From NCBI RefSeq assembly GCF_026230105.1, contig NC_079477.1, positions 6,143,001 through 6,207,000 of the forward strand: a stretch of DNA of 64,000 nucleotides. The letters are read 5' to 3'. Position 1 is the stretch's first letter. Each line of letters begins with the position of its first letter. This DNA comes from Diorhabda sublineata (taxonomy: Eukaryota > Arthropoda > Insecta > Coleoptera > Chrysomelidae). The notes under the pieces are model-generated. The model saw only the letters and a list, made by a program, of their open reading frames with translations, had not been told where the DNA came from and did no database searches. The position numbers and the translations under genes were made by a program. Below are positions 11,192 to 24,570 of this stretch, piece after piece.

Positions 11192-11231
11192 TATATAAAA
11201 GCTTCTCCAAAGCTTGCATCGTTAAGTCAGT
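11192..11231 (+). promoter_or_regulatory. Possible TATA box and TCAGT initiator
   Basis: TATATAAAAG begins at 11192 and an arthropod-type initiator TCAGT lies at 11227-11231. From the TATAAAA register at 11194 to the initiator A at 11229 is 35 bases, slightly longer than usual. No convincing first exon follows; short frames starting at nearby ATGs stop within about 20 codons. It is a chance-level pair unless supported by transcripts. Confidence 0.25.
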
Positions 11232-11491
11232 TTCTTAAGTATACAAAGATAGATTGAAATTGAAGGTTTTTCAATGCTTAACGACGACACTTCTCCTCCA
11301 GTCCATCGATTTCCATACATAGCAATAAGAAAATGAAAATATTTGACTAAAATTAGTGAGTCAACCAACATAAATGGTTCCGTATCGTTGGGGCAAAGTT
11401 GTTAAATCAAAATAATCCTGTTCAGTTAATTTATCAGAGAAAGTTCTTGAAACACAAGATGCTTGGAACCCATTCTCTTTTTTTTTTCAAG

Positions 11492-11691
11492 TTGTGACAG
11501 AAAACGAGACATATATTAGTAGTGTAAATTTAATGGTATTGGACAAAGATGAATGGCTCATAGTTTTCCTTGGTGTGTATGATCAACAAAATCAATCAAA
11601 TACTTCCGAATTTAAGGATCATTTTAGAGTTGAACGTCAAGTGGGGATGATTGATAAGAAACTTTTGTTCTATACTTGTCAATTTGATTAA
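11492..11691 (+). CDS. Candidate terminal exon, unrecognised
   Basis: A pyrimidine tract ending TTTTTTTTTCAAG sits directly before this open frame, as at a strong splice acceptor. The frame then runs from VTENETYISSV through LMVLDKDEWLIVFLGVYDQQ to IDKKLLFYTCQFD and a TAA. The composition (mixed hydrophobic, acidic and aromatic, ending in a Cys-containing tail) looks more protein-like than most frames here. I do not recognise the family. It could be the last exon of a small host gene starting near 11229, or a relic. Confidence 0.3.
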
Positions 11692-12210
11692 TTACTGTGA
11701 TTTTCGAATCTGTTCATATATTATTATGAAAATTCGAAACATACAATTGAAGTTTTTGTAATATTTTCAACAACCGAGAATTTCAACTACTAAGAAACTT
11801 GTAGCGATGATAGTAAAAATGGAATAGAAAATGGGCGAGTGAAATATAAGCTGTCCGCATTGAGAGGAATAATTCTTGACATTGGCTTTCTGACTACTTC
11901 ATGAATATACCTAAAAAACGCTATTATCGATTGGAGTCTAGACTAGACCTCTTACTTTGCGATTACTTTATATCTGCCTTCAAGCTTCTGATTTTCCTTC
12001 ATACTACAAACTATTGAAATGGTATTGTTCCAAGAAGCTAGCATTGATTTGTTGCCATGTATATGTAAACGACCAGGTTCAATTGTATGTAGAATATGTC
12101 TAAAATATATTAACCACTACAGGTTCTAAGGCGGTTAATCCACGAGTTAAATTTGCTTGGAACAAGGTGCTACAAGCAGACATCGAAATTTTACTTACAG
12201 ATATTTCGAA
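11692..12210. other. AT-rich spacer
   Basis: Nothing recognised before the inverted-repeat element that begins near 12211. Confidence 0.5.
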
Positions 12211-12886
12211 ATTATATACTTCTGTTCTAGGACTTGATGCAAAAAATTCGGGAGTGAGTAGATGACGTGAAAATAATGCTTCAGCATGAAAAAAATTCTC
12301 GTACGACCCCTCGTTTATGAGTTATATAAATTATACACTCGTATATTACAAATTTTAACCTTTTCCCTGCTAGTATTACTTTTTAAATGATTTCTAAATT
12401 CCATTAGAATGCGTTTATGGGACTATTTTAATCAGCTGCAGCAGTCAGATGATGAAAATCTTGCGCCCGACTTTAGGGATTGTCTGAAGGCACAGAACAT
12501 TCATCTAGACTTATTAAAATGGGTTTCACTTGTCCGGCTATAGAAGGGCGTCGCAGTGAAAAGGTTAAATGAATCATTACGGATGTCCATGTTGTGTTTT
12601 TGTCGGAATACAAGATTTTACACTAATATCTGAAGACCAGGGGCGGCTTTTGCCCAATGGTTAACAATCCGTAACTTTTACAGGGACAACCTATACAATT
12701 GATTAATAGCAAAAATGACTTTTTCAATCGATTTTTCAAAAACAATTCCTGAATTAAATACAATGGACTCTTTACTTTACGTAATCATCAAGTAAAAATT
12801 CATAATGTTCGATGTATGATTTATTTTCACGTCATCTACTTACTCCCTATTTTTTTGCATCAAGTCCTGGAACACCTTGTATATAT
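12211..12886. mobile_element. Non-autonomous DNA transposon with long TIRs
   Basis: The left arm at about 12214-12277 and the right arm at 12823-12886 are near-perfect inverted repeats. Both contain GGACTTGATGCAAAAAA and GTAGATGACGTGAAAAT read inward, and both end in an ATATAC-like terminus, the right one reading AACACCTTGTATATA outward. The roughly 550 bases between hold no open frame, so this is a MITE-like element of about 680 bases. Part of it recurs rearranged at 30878-31183. The terminal ACACC(T)TGTATA resembles the right end of the DDE_3 remnant near 46040, so that family may have moved it. The autonomous partner is not in the window. Confidence 0.8.
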
Positions 12887-14289
12887 TCAGCTAAGGGGTT
12901 ACTTTTCACTTTATTTTTTTTTTCTCTTCCGCAGAAATTTCTTGAAAATGTTTTCATTTCATTTCTAATATAAAGCTATCAAAAAATCAGGTCAATATAT
13001 TATCATATAAATAACTGTAGGATAAACTGAGTAATGTATTCAAATTTTACCTTTAATGCAATAACCTGTAAAAAAAGAGAAATGGACAACAGGGAATTGC
13101 AATATGTGCCGACGTGAGGATTATACAGCCTTTGGGCGTAATGCTTTGAGCATGAAAATTCTGCGTTGTACTATATTTTTGTTCGAAATAGTGTATGGTG
13201 TACCAAATTCGAGCTTATCATTACCATAACGGCATATGGAAGTGGTGTTTGCTTTTGGCAATCAATACCGTCAATTAATAGAAAAAGAATGAAGTTACAA
13301 AATAACTTTGAGAACATGAGATTGATTAAATAGAGGCTTCTTTCAAAGAAGTATTTTAGTGATAATATTTCGGTTAGTTAGGATGAATGACAAATATTTG
13401 GGAATTGATTGGAAACTGTAATGAATTCTGAACCATGACCATATTAAGTTAATTTCATTTAATTTCAGTGATGCTGTCGATAATAGTAAATTCCTCAGAT
13501 GCGAATTGGATATCTTCAATTTAGATACAGTTAAACAATGGACAATAAATCTTTATCTTTTTATTTAAAATAAAATTTTTCTACTGTGTCAATGAATAAT
13601 TCAGGTGAGAAAATTGAATGAAGGTGGTATAGAATGCTGAATTTAGAATACTGAAAACTAGCGTCAGAACACACTCTCTCCAAAACTACCGAATAGTTAC
13701 CAAAAAGGTAGATTCGTATCTTAATTTTCCAGAAGTTACGACCTACCTTTATGAATAAATTTTCTCTTAATTTCGTTTGCTTCTTTTGGGGAAGCGTATA
13801 TGAATTTCAGTTAGTAAACGAATTTATGAAAAATCCCGAAGCACGTCAAATTTGAATAATAAATTAACATTCATAACGTGAAAATTTGATCCATACCTTA
13901 ATCCCCTTCGAATGACAAATTACACCCTACAATATTTTAAATGGAAAATATATGCTTGTGATATATCATTTAGGTTTCTAAATTCTCTATTCAAAAAAGT
14001 TTTACTTTCAAGTTTTTCTTACTATTAAGATAGAATGAAATAAAAATGATTTCAAAAATTCACTACAAACGACCAAAAACTGAAATATGATGGAAAATCT
14101 AATAAAATGTGAAGTGTGAATGATGGATGTCGATAAAGTAAGCGTTATTCATTGTTTTAAGTCATGTAAATCAAAAAGTTCAATTGTCTATGCAACGCAT
14201 TGATCTCCGTACATAAAAATCTAATAATGTAAGATTATGTGATCCTAGCAATGGATTTTCGTCTCGCTAATTACAGGAAATATTGCTCT
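12887..14289. other. AT-rich spacer
   Basis: No supported gene. A short patch at 13090-13200 has slightly higher GC, but its translations are unrecognised. Confidence 0.45.
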
Positions 14290-14840
14290 GACGTACTATA
14301 ACGTGGTCAAACTATATTGCATTTACTGAAACTGGAGGGTTTTCAGGATCAAGATATCAATTTGCCAATGTTAAAATGACATAATTTTGAAGTTTGATAT
14401 GGTTTCCAACAATCCCTTCGCAAACGTTAGCCTTTTAAGGGAAATGCGTGTGTTGTTTTCACATCCAATGAGGATTTTTTTATTGGCAAGTAGCGACAAT
14501 TTTGGTGTTTGGTATGACCATTGAGTAAAAAAAAGAACTTATCAGAAAACATACTGTCTTCTAATTGGATAAATTCATAATCGATGTACTGCTAAAATTG
14601 AATGTAGTAAAGTTTACTCGATATATGTGGCTTTTCTCACAACTCAAGTATATATATCTAATTTGATTTTCATCTCTCAATCCATTGAGAGCCGCTTTTA
14701 TATCTTTCTAACATGACCAAACTCCTGAAACTGCTTTTCTAGTTTCCAAATTGTATCTTGGGATATATGCGGAAACTCACATGAAATGGGCAAATTACTT
14801 GGTGCTGTATTTAAGTTTTATCTCCGTAGCCATTATTTGT
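14290..14840 (-). pseudogene. DDE_3 (HTH/IS630-like) transposase, N-terminal and core part
   Basis: The minus strand gives ISQDTIWKLEKQFQEFGHVR-like wording near 14700-14760 in broken frames, the helix-turn-helix part that binds the transposon ends. Further on comes FFLLNGHTKHQNCRYLP and KSSLDVKTTHAFPLK, the segment that surrounds the first catalytic Asp. Intact members read FSDEATF.LNG..N..NCRYW....PHW. Here the Asp of FSD is kept while the following Glu reads Lys. Several stops and frameshifts show it is dead. Confidence 0.65.
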
Positions 14841-16619
14841 AAAATAGGTATTTTATAGATTACCGTTAATAAAACTAGTTTACAGTACTGAAATCAGCTA
14901 ATTTCAAACTAAAATTATAATACTGAGAATTTATATTTGAAAAAAGAATTTACTGGGACGTTTTAAACAAACTAACGTTACCACGGAAACTCTTTAAAGC
15001 AATTAATTTTTATTTCATCTTTTGTTTTCGGAAATGCGAAGACTGAACTTAAGAATTCGGGTGGTTAATTAGATGAATGAAAAGCCATTGCACAATAGAG
15101 AAAATATACAACTTGCATTCAAGGTTAGTGTAAAGTCGTTATGTGTACGGCAAGGCAGAAATAAATTATTACTTGCATTGCAGTTATTCTATTCAGTTAC
15201 TCATTTTTTTTTCACAGTACAGAGTATTCTGAAGCTTTAATTCAATTAATAGCATTTTATCATAGTTGTGTTATTATTTATTTTGAATTCGGTACATTAT
15301 ATATTCAACGTATATTATTGATATTTCAAAACCTTCGTTTTCAATGGACTTAAAAATAGAATATACTTTGACCATTGAAGCACAAGACCTAGAAACTTTA
15401 CCAAACTGTTACGACAAACTCCACCCATCATTTGATTTTATGGTATCTTACTGTTAATATCGTGAAAATTATATACCTCCAACTTTTTTTAACAATTTTA
15501 GGGTGATTAGATTTCACTTCCAAATATTAAGATCATGATAAACTTTGGAGTGACCACTGTTAAGAGCTAATAAATCATTTAATGGAACCAATTGAGAGAG
15601 ATAATTATTAGAATTTCTTTAGCGCAATCTAAAAATAACATTTATGTCTACACTACCTAATTATATTTAGCAAATTAGTATGAGTAAAATTTCTTATCGT
15701 GATTCTGAGATGGTTATTTTGCAGTCGCATATCAATTAGATAATCCCCTCATCGAGATTCACAGACCAATTACTTGAGTTTTGGGGGAAAAAAGATTTGA
15801 AATATTCAGGGGCATGTTTCTAGTATTTCTTATTATTGTTGAAATGTGATTAAAAGGTGTTAACTAGTAACAATTGACAACAATAGCTGGAAACCATAGA
15901 AATAATTACAATCAATGGATACAGTTAATTATATTTCACTAAATGTATGTAGTACCGATGTGAAGAGAAAGGTCTTTGGATTTATTATTGTAGAGTTCTA
16001 GTATTTCCTATTTTTCTTCCTCTTAATAAGTTCATCTCTTAAAAATGAAATCAAGCTTCTTATTCGATCAATATCAAACAAACATTGTATTCCTTCATTT
16101 TTATATATTCTCTTGTTTTGATTTATCTATTCCGTTCTAATAAACTCAAACGAACTCATGAAAATATCCGAGTCGGTCCATTAATTCTTATAATAAATTA
16201 AAATGCAACTAAACGATTCAAATATATTTTTCGCTGTGTATTGGAGATAAATACCAAGTTGGGGTAGTATATAGAGACATGTATCCATGAATTGGCACTG
16301 AATGAAATTTTAAATGAGCGTCATATTTCCAGCTCGATTTTCTGATACGGACAAAGTATCAATGGCTTTTAAAAAATCTCATTTATCATTCTATTTTGCA
16401 AGTCTGTTTTATTAAAATGAATAATGAAAATAACTCGGAAATAGGTCCCAATATACCTAACCAAGAATAAGACATTCATGTTCCCGGAAAGAACTAGTTC
16501 ACAACAAACAAAAAATGAGATATTACAATGAAAGTAGGGTACGTACCTTTTTAATTTAAAAACTGAACAGACTATTATCATCTACTAGAATTTCCAACCT
16601 AACAAAGAAACAAGATTTT
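14841..16619. other. AT-rich spacer
   Basis: No supported gene. The minus-strand 70-residue frame at 16369-16581 is unrecognised and its composition looks like chance. Confidence 0.5.
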
Positions 16620-17090
16620 TTTCGTCCGAAATAATAGTCATTACATATGAGGCTAATGAAGATCTCTGTTCCGCAAGTTAAACATTACGGTTAGGAAATA
16701 GGAAAAGATCGCTGGAAGTCAAATCTGGTGTATATGGTGGTGGACCAAATGAAAATGCAATTCTGGGATTTCAATCCGGGCGGTCACCAAAGATTGTTGT
16801 CCTCATGGAAAAGTACTTTCTTTTTTGCAATTTCTTCCTTTACTGTACCAATTTGTGATTTATAATCATAATATTATAATTAAATCATAATAAAAGTGAG
16901 CTTTTTAATATTTTTTATAATAGAGTTAATGAACATAACCGCAAAAAACGCAGGGATACCCTTTTCAATCCACTGTCTTGACTATTTTTGCCTTTCAGAC
17001 ATGTAGTGGTGGATCCGGGATTCATCTGCAGTTATGATCGATGCAAAAATCAATCTCATTTTGCTTAAGCGGCATCAATAACACCTGGGA
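16620..17090 (-). pseudogene. mariner transposase remnant (minus)
   Basis: Reading the minus strand gives, in order and across frames: IITADESRIHHYMSERQ (first catalytic Asp region, family TVDETWIHHYTPE), KEEIAKKKVLFHEDN (second Asp, family KKVLFHQDN) and PPYTPDLTSSDLFLFPN (third Asp, family PPYSPDLAPSDFFLFPN). All three Asp positions survive, but stops and frameshifts lie between the blocks and an AT-rich insertion of roughly 80 bases precedes the second. Mariner transposases cut and paste their element by binding its terminal inverted repeats. No such repeats could be placed here. Confidence 0.75.
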
Positions 17091-18699
17091 AATGTACCAT
17101 TTGGGGGAACGTTTCCTGTGATATAACTGGTTGTTGTAGTTTTTTGGCTGCGCCTAACGCTGGTATTCAGTCAAGCGAATAGGATTAAGTTAGAATTCAA
17201 CTACCTAAAAATTTTCGGACGTAAATGATAGTACAAAGTCTCTGTACCTAGCTCCTCTTCCGTTTCCATAGGCTTATTGCCTTACAAAAACAAGTATTTA
17301 ATGCCAATTCGATACCCAATTTTATCGATGCTGATAGTGACAACTCTTGTAACTGTTTTCCGTGGTTTTTATCGCGCGGTTTTGTGTAATACTCAGAAAC
17401 GATGACATGAAAATTATATATTTGTATTATACGTATCCATTAAACCAGTATATGAATTCATAATTCAGAAAAGTATTTTTATATAAAAAATTAATGCTGA
17501 GTAAGTAAGAAAAATATAGCGTCCTATTTTACCCCCATTAATAATGACTATTAACTGTTTGAATTTTGAAATTGCTATTACCAATTAAAACGTCTAGCCT
17601 CCCATTGTGCACCCTTGCAGGAATTGAATTTTCCAAAATTCCTTCACTCATTTAAGTAATTCAAAGAAAAAGTACTAAAAGAACGACGTGAATGGTTTCT
17701 AGGAAACTAAATGCGTTGCGTAGTTGAATTTTTTTAATCTTTAGCCTAAACTTGAAAGTGAGAGTATCTAAACTCATTAATTTTCATTTCCAGCACCTAT
17801 TCAACTCCCTTAGGGATGTAAAAAACCAAATATTTTTTTAGTAGAAAGTAACTTTGTAAGAGGAACCTAAAGTCACAATTTAGACAAATATAGAGATTTT
17901 TTTGATACTAGAAAGGATATTGAATTCTAATCCTTGCTACCATGGAAAAATTTATTGTAAAGCTGTATAAAAGCTATGAAAATCCATTGATAAGCATATT
18001 TATAAAGTATAGTGAAGTCGGGGGAAGCTGGAAATCAAAATTGATTACGATAGAATTGAAAAAGGAAAATTGAATACGTTTGATTTATCTGTATTGATAC
18101 AAAGATATAGTAATTAATCTATTAATGGTCATCCAAATAAAGTAAGTTTGTAAAAAAATGTTTATTGAGACTTATGGACCACTGCATATCATTAGTGCAA
18201 AAACTGTAATTAATGTTTTACTAGGCTACAATAAAAAACCCGTTTCAGGGCAAAAGAGGTAACAAAGCACATAATTTATGTGATGTAATTTAACTAATGG
18301 GACATGAGAAAGTTTTTACTTCATATGGAAGTAATGATACTAATCTAAACTTCTTGTTCCCTAAGCAACGTTAAAACGTGAAACATATAATTCATGAATA
18401 TACATTGTCTGGTGAATTATTTTATTCATAAAAATATTATGATAATTATTGATTACTTCCTTTTCAATTGGATCTGATACACTCCTAAAGCTGTATACAC
18501 CGCATAGATTTTTACAAAAAGCGATTAACTATCACTCCACATGAAACAGGTTTTCAGAATTTTCATTTTATTTTCTGGATAGATTTCCAATAGATTCGTT
18601 CCATAGAAACCAGTAAACAGATAGTAGTTGAACAAAATTATTCTTTTATCAAGTAGTGAAATTTTAGTCACCAGAAGTATTTTTAGATCAACACTAATT
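17091..18699. other. Spacer, possible unidentified transposon parts
   Basis: Bases 17090-17400 have a composition unlike the flanks and may be the N-terminal half of the mariner or another element, but no motif is convincing. 17400-18699 is AT-rich and featureless. Confidence 0.4.
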
Positions 18700-19610
18700 T
18701 TCATTCACAATTTCAGATAAATAAAGATTTCAGGAACTCCGTGATGCATGTTTTTTGGTGTGTGTGAGAAGATCGGAGATTTGTATTTGCACTCCAACCT
18801 GGAAGATTTGTTGTGTCTCTCCTTTGCATTTAAGAGTATTCTGCACTTTCTTAGACCTCCTTTATTTGCTATTGTTATTATTAACCGTCTCTCCACTTCA
18901 TTGGCATTTTTCTTTCCAAATATTTTCTCTCCTCGTTTCCTCTACACTGCATACTTTTCATATAGTCTTGGTACTTTCTAATTTTTGAGCTTTTGAACCG
19001 CTTCCATGATCTCTACTATATTGGTACTTCATCATTTTATTCTCTTCTTCATTCTTGTTTCTACTCATTGTCGCTTTGCGTTCTCATTCTATTGAAATAT
19101 TTTTTTCTTCATTGTTTTCTCCTTCTTTATCTCTTTCATATTTTTTCAACTCTTTGCATTTCACTTGATCTTCTTGTTTTCTATTTTGTTGTCATTGTTT
19201 TTTTATTTGCTACTCTTTCCTTTTGGACCCATTTTTACACGATTTACTATTTTTCTTCTTATTCCAGCTTACTACATACTGTAGCACTCTTTTATGTTTG
19301 TCCACAATTCTCCCATACCTAGGGCACAGCTTCTCTTAGTCAGTTCTTTTTCTACTGCCTCTTCATATTCTTCTCTTGCTACGTCTTTTTCAAATTTTTA
19401 TCATTTCCTCTTGTTTTTTACTTATTTTGTCTTCGTTCTGTATTATTATTTGTTCTATTTTTGCTACTACAAGGAAATTGTGCTACTATGTTCGCACTCT
19501 TTCAGAGTAGTAATGCTTCAAGGAGATTACTATTTAGTTTTCCCACATTCAACCACGGTCTCACCGATTATTCAGACATATTTAGGTGCATGAAAAAATA
19601 ATGTGCTCCT
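18700..19610 (-). pseudogene. RTE-like LINE reverse transcriptase, N-terminal part
   Basis: The plus strand is strikingly pyrimidine-rich, which is the complement of a Lys/Glu-rich, A-rich LINE frame. On the minus strand, VEIMEAVQKLKN.KVPR is followed by an IFGKKNANEVERRLIITIA stretch and then NKGGLRKCRI. RTE-type elements have I.EA..KLKNGKAPG and then W....P.EW..G.I..LPKKGDL.DC.NWRGI. Upstream lies KREYEEAVEKE-like wording. There are many stops. The long plus-strand frames of Phe, Leu and Ser across this stretch are shadows of it. RT motifs A-C are not found, so it is truncated. Confidence 0.45.
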
Positions 19611-22600
19611 GAATTTTCCCTTCTTCTTCGCCCATCCTTCAGTAGCCTTCGTTTTTTATTTTGATTCTTTCAAGCTAATGACAATGTACCGTCATTATAA
19701 GAATACGTTATTTCTTATGCCCAAATAATAATCTCGAGTGTCTAAAACCGGATATAGACTCCCTAATTTATTGCTCAGTTAACCCACATTAGAGTAACTA
19801 AATTTGAAAAAACGAAATATTTCGCGATAGATATAGGCGATAGGATAAAATGTCAATGACATATTGGATTGAGTTCAACAAAAGACTTTTTACATTTGTT
19901 GGCAATTCATAGTTGCTAAACTACAAACTGTGTTTGAGTTCAACGTAAAACGAAATGAATTTCATGCCTGTAAACTGTTGCATTAAACTCGAGACCCATA
20001 TATTTCCTCTAACCACATTTTTTTTGTTTCAAAATAATTCTGGTACGAATCATTCATATTACCTAAATTAATGTCACAGACGCTATTTAAACGAGGTTCG
20101 TTCGAGACACATATCTTCTGTTGTTATGTACAGTCACTCCTCTGGGAACTTATTCAGGAAATTAAAGATCACCGGTTACTAAATTTAAACAAAAAACCTA
20201 TTATGGCATAATTCACGAGTGAATTACTCCAAATGCGAATATAAAAACAATTTGAATTGACTTTTGAATTAGTCATCTTGGTTTTTCAGTTTCAATCTTC
20301 TTTAGGTTCTACGTATAATTCATCCAAACCGATTCTGTTAATATTTCAACAATAGGAAAATATCGGATCTTCGATCCATATTAAACACTTCAAATACAGC
20401 TCACACATTAATAAAAAAATTACAGGATACAATGAAAGAGATTTCCTTCGGGATAAGGAATTTATAACTGCAGTGTGAGCTCAAATCACTTGACAGCTAT
20501 AACGAATATGTGATGTTACCGAACTCACTTCTCTATTTTCTCTGAAAAGTGATTTTTGGGTTAGAAAGACAATATAATATACTAAAGGTAATCATTTATC
20601 ATTTTGAACATTGGAAATAGTATGACAATTTTTGAGCAGTATTGAACGTAAAATATGTACTAGTTTTTTTTGGTAGCGTCTGACTTAATCAAGATTTTTA
20701 TGATTATGAAGAAATCAGTCAATGTTTCAATTAAACTTTCATGACAGATTTATCGAAAGTTGTCTACCGTGCGCATCCGATACAACAAATATAATAAATT
20801 TGTTTTCTATATAGAAAAGATCCCATATAATATAGCAGGGTTAATTACACTAGATTTTTCTAAACTGTATGATTGAATATAACCGAAAACATCATACTGG
20901 AATTTATCGTATTACATATTTGCCAGCTTAGACTTTCATCCAAACAAATTGCGCGAGGATCAACAAATCGAGGAGTAAAATTTCTATTGAAAGAAATATG
21001 AACTTCCATCACTAATACTGGAAATAAATGAATAATGAACAAATAAACTCCATTTCTATCAAAGTTTTTCCCGTACCAACAAAATCGAGGCCGTCATCTC
21101 CCAAAGGAGCATAAAAGTTCTGAGAAAAAAGATTAAGAGAAAAAAGAAATGTGAAAATAGTGAAATACCCACTAACACTCCTTTTTTTAGAGATATCTTG
21201 GAATAAAAAGAGATATGAGATGAAGAAGCCAACGTCGAAATATGAAATATCTTAAAAAGAAAATTGGAATTTGTAGGGTATAAAAGTGAAGGAAGGGAAA
21301 AATGAAGATGATAGTAATGATGAATAATGTATCTAATTAGTATTTATTAGTCTACCACGAAAAAAATTATGAAACTGCACTCATTTTTGAAACAAAGATC
21401 AAAAAACATATTCTAAATCAAAAATTTCTAACATATGCACCTGATGAAATGTATTTTCTGGTAAAGTTAAATTTAAAAAAATATTACGGACGTGTGTGTT
21501 TCTAGTTCTGCTTCATATATTGGTCTTACAGGAACAAACTGTTCAGGTAGGCTTCGAAAATTAAGAAGATTTCAATTCGACTTTGTGAAAAATCATCTGA
21601 TATTTATATGAAAAAAATTCGCAAATCCTCAACCACACACGGGCGAGATAGGCTTTGTTTTAATTACCAAAATGGCAAACATACAAAATCAACGCTGGGA
21701 ATGAATGAATTTGATAAATATCAGAAGTGAAATTACCTGATTTATCAGGTCATTCCCGACTGCTTCAGCTAATGCAGGAGAAAATTTTTTAACTGTAAAA
21801 GGCTATCAGTGTTGGAAACTTCAGTAAGTTTGCTGTGTCGATAATTATATGGTTAGCATTAATATATCAGGAAATGTAATAAAATCAACTTGGTCTTTAA
21901 CGTCATTAGAACGTGAATGCTATGGAAGCTCAGTACGTTTCTTTTCCAACTTCGACCTCGGCTAATATTTCAATTACCGAAGATATATTGAAGCGAAACG
22001 ATGCACCAGGAATTAATTCCCAAATTAAATCGGATATAACACTCAATTAATTTGCGCTTTAGAGAAATATGTAATGCCTCTTACTTGTGGTACAATATAT
22101 GATATTATTTTTTCTTAAACCTTATAATACCATACCAATAAACAGATCGCAGAGTAACATTTATGGCTAGATACAAAGTTCTCGTGAAAGCTGTTCCACT
22201 TTCTACATATTTTAGGAATTTATCTCTGATATATGTATCACACAAACGACAGTTGAGTACTTTATCTGAATATTTTGTATTATTTTTACCATGCGGAGTT
22301 TTGAATTTAGTCTATAAATCACAGCGTGAGTTTTCTGTATATTGTTAAAGAAGATTGACAAATATAACTTGAATAATAAATCAAAATGTTCGTGTTCTAG
22401 ACATTTTCGGTTAGAAAAGTAGAATGTTGACATTGATTGTTGACTTTAAACTTTTCTCATATAATCATGACGTACCATTATCCAAACATATTAGTTTATA
22501 TGAAACAGATTTTGCTTTTTACCAAAAAACTCCTACCTTTCTTTTGACCCTATTCTTATACTGGTTGAGTAGCTGTTTTCCACTACAATAATTCTTATAT

Positions 22601-24280
22601 GATATTCAAGAAATCTACAGGAACAAATATTGATACAACTCTACAAATTTACTTAGAACCTTATCAAATATTGTACGAAGAAAACTTTAGACTAGGAGTA
22701 AATATACAAGATATTGAATTATAATTTCTGAGGTTTGATGTCTTAAGTAATTACCACGGCATAATAGAGAGAAATTAACTTTATTGATTATTGCGTTATG
22801 AAAATAATTACATTATTCGTGGCATTTACTTTCTACTTCGATTTTTGGCGAGAGCGCGAAATGCGCTTTGATAATCGAGTTGGATAAAACCATTTTAATG
22901 AATGAAAAAGAAGAACTCATAGATTCGACAAATAATCCACCCGATCTCCTGAAATTTAATAGTTGTTTCTGGAGACCAAGACTTGTTGCACCAATGATTC
23001 TCTCATTTTCTCAAAAATACGTCTTAATAGTCTAGAATGAACCAATTAAATGCCACAGATTTTCTAAAACTTGAGAATTAATTATTTACTTTTTTTTTTC
23101 AGTAAAAATTAGTATACCAGAATATTTTACCACCCTAAGGATTTCTCACTCTAAACTTATAATGAAATATTTATTGTGCTATTGATTGATTGCGTTACAT
23201 TTTTCAAAAAATCATTAGGCAGATAACAGTGTGAAAATAATTCAATTGATAATAATCTCCACATAAATAATTCAAGCTACTAGATTGTTTCGAAAATCAA
23301 TATAAATAATAATAAATCGTATTTTTTTTCTGTCAGGATTCATTCGATATTTTGGAATGATTTTTTATATATTATGGTTTCAAAAAATGTTTCTTGTTAC
23401 TTTTATTCTATACTGAAATACTGGAATCGGAGTATCAAGAATTTCATTCAGTACCTCAAAAGCAGTGCTCCAAAATCTGCGAAATAAATATTAATCCATT
23501 GGGAATTCAAAGGAAATTCCCTATTCTCTTTCGTGAGAAACCTATATTAGATATCTTAATACTTTGAAATGAATATATTTCAATGTAGATTGATCTTTCT
23601 AGAGTTTTAAAATGAGTATTCTTTTGGTGAATAAGTAGCATTTTAGAATTTTCATCAGTTAATGTGCAATAAATAATAATTTCTAAATTAATTTTTCAAC
23701 AATTGCTGTTATACTATTTTCTCGATCTCGTTAATGAAATTTTCAAAAAGGTATTAGATATACTATTAAAAATATTTTTGTTAATAACTATAAACCTCAT
23801 TATCTTGATTATTTTAATGATGTAATGATGTAAAAATACTTTATAGAAGTATAAAACTATTCACTATCTGTATGTTTATTTTTGTATAGCATTCGAAATA
23901 TATTTTGATTTAAAATGTGCCTTATAAATGGATAATATAAAGTTAAATAGTTGCATGCCAATATAATGAAATTAAAAGTTGCAAAACAAGCAAATAAAAA
24001 GATGTTTATTTGTATGATATACAAGAACATTTACCACTGTGGTGAGATATTTTTAAAAATGGTGAAAATGTGAAATGTGTGTTGTTAGATAGCATGCTTG
24101 AACGACTAAATGAAAAAGTCGAAATGAATTAATTCAGACCACTCGGTAGTCAATCCTTTCAGTAAGAAGTAAAATGTTGTAGAATCACTAAACGAGTTAA
24201 ACAATTTTTTGGCACTGTTTAAATAACACACGTGGTTTCGTGAAAATTGTACAGACTGTTTAACTGATATTATTATTTTT
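19611..24280. other. Long AT-rich spacer
   Basis: No supported gene in 4.7 kb. A weak GIY-YIG-like string (SASYIGLTGTNCSGRLR) occurs near 21508-21558 but has no supporting context. Bases 21120-21310 are purine-rich. Small open frames at 20860-21042 and 22163-22433 are unrecognised. Confidence 0.45.
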
Positions 24281-24570
24281 TGTATTGGTTTTAATTCATA
24301 TAATTCATTTTTGGAGCGTTTATCTCGAGAAAGACGGACTTCGAACACGTTCGATACAATCACATGAGTGAATAGTTTTTCGATAGTTGGTAGCCGTGCA
24401 AAAAGATAGCAGGACGTAGGCAAACTGGTGTTCCAAGAGCTAACTGGGAGCCTCAGACTTGCGCTTGTAAGGCCGTCCCTCATATTGATTTCTTCTGATA
24501 CCCCGCGCGCGCTTTTTACACACGTCGGGGTATGCTACCCTTCTTTGCTTCACTCCTCTTTAAGCCAGCC
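24281..24570. other. CpG-richer patch with short inverted repeat
   Basis: GC and CpG content rise clearly above the flanks at about 24310-24560. TACCCCG at 24499-24505 pairs with CGGGGTA at 24526-24532, with a GCGCGCGC run between. Minus-strand translation stays open for 125 codons (24106-24483) without a recognised motif. It could be a promoter-like patch or part of an unidentified transposon. Confidence 0.4.

Noticed and set aside
18748..19593. Four plus-strand open frames rich in Phe, Leu, Ser and Tyr, looking like membrane proteins
   Set aside because: They mirror an A-rich, Lys/Glu-rich LINE frame on the minus strand; the hydrophobicity is a strand effect.
21481..21600. Fourth GIY-YIG-like string (SASYIGLTGTNCSGRLR)
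   Set aside because: It lacks the upstream Cys pair, the downstream H..YD block and any Penelope context; chance is likely.
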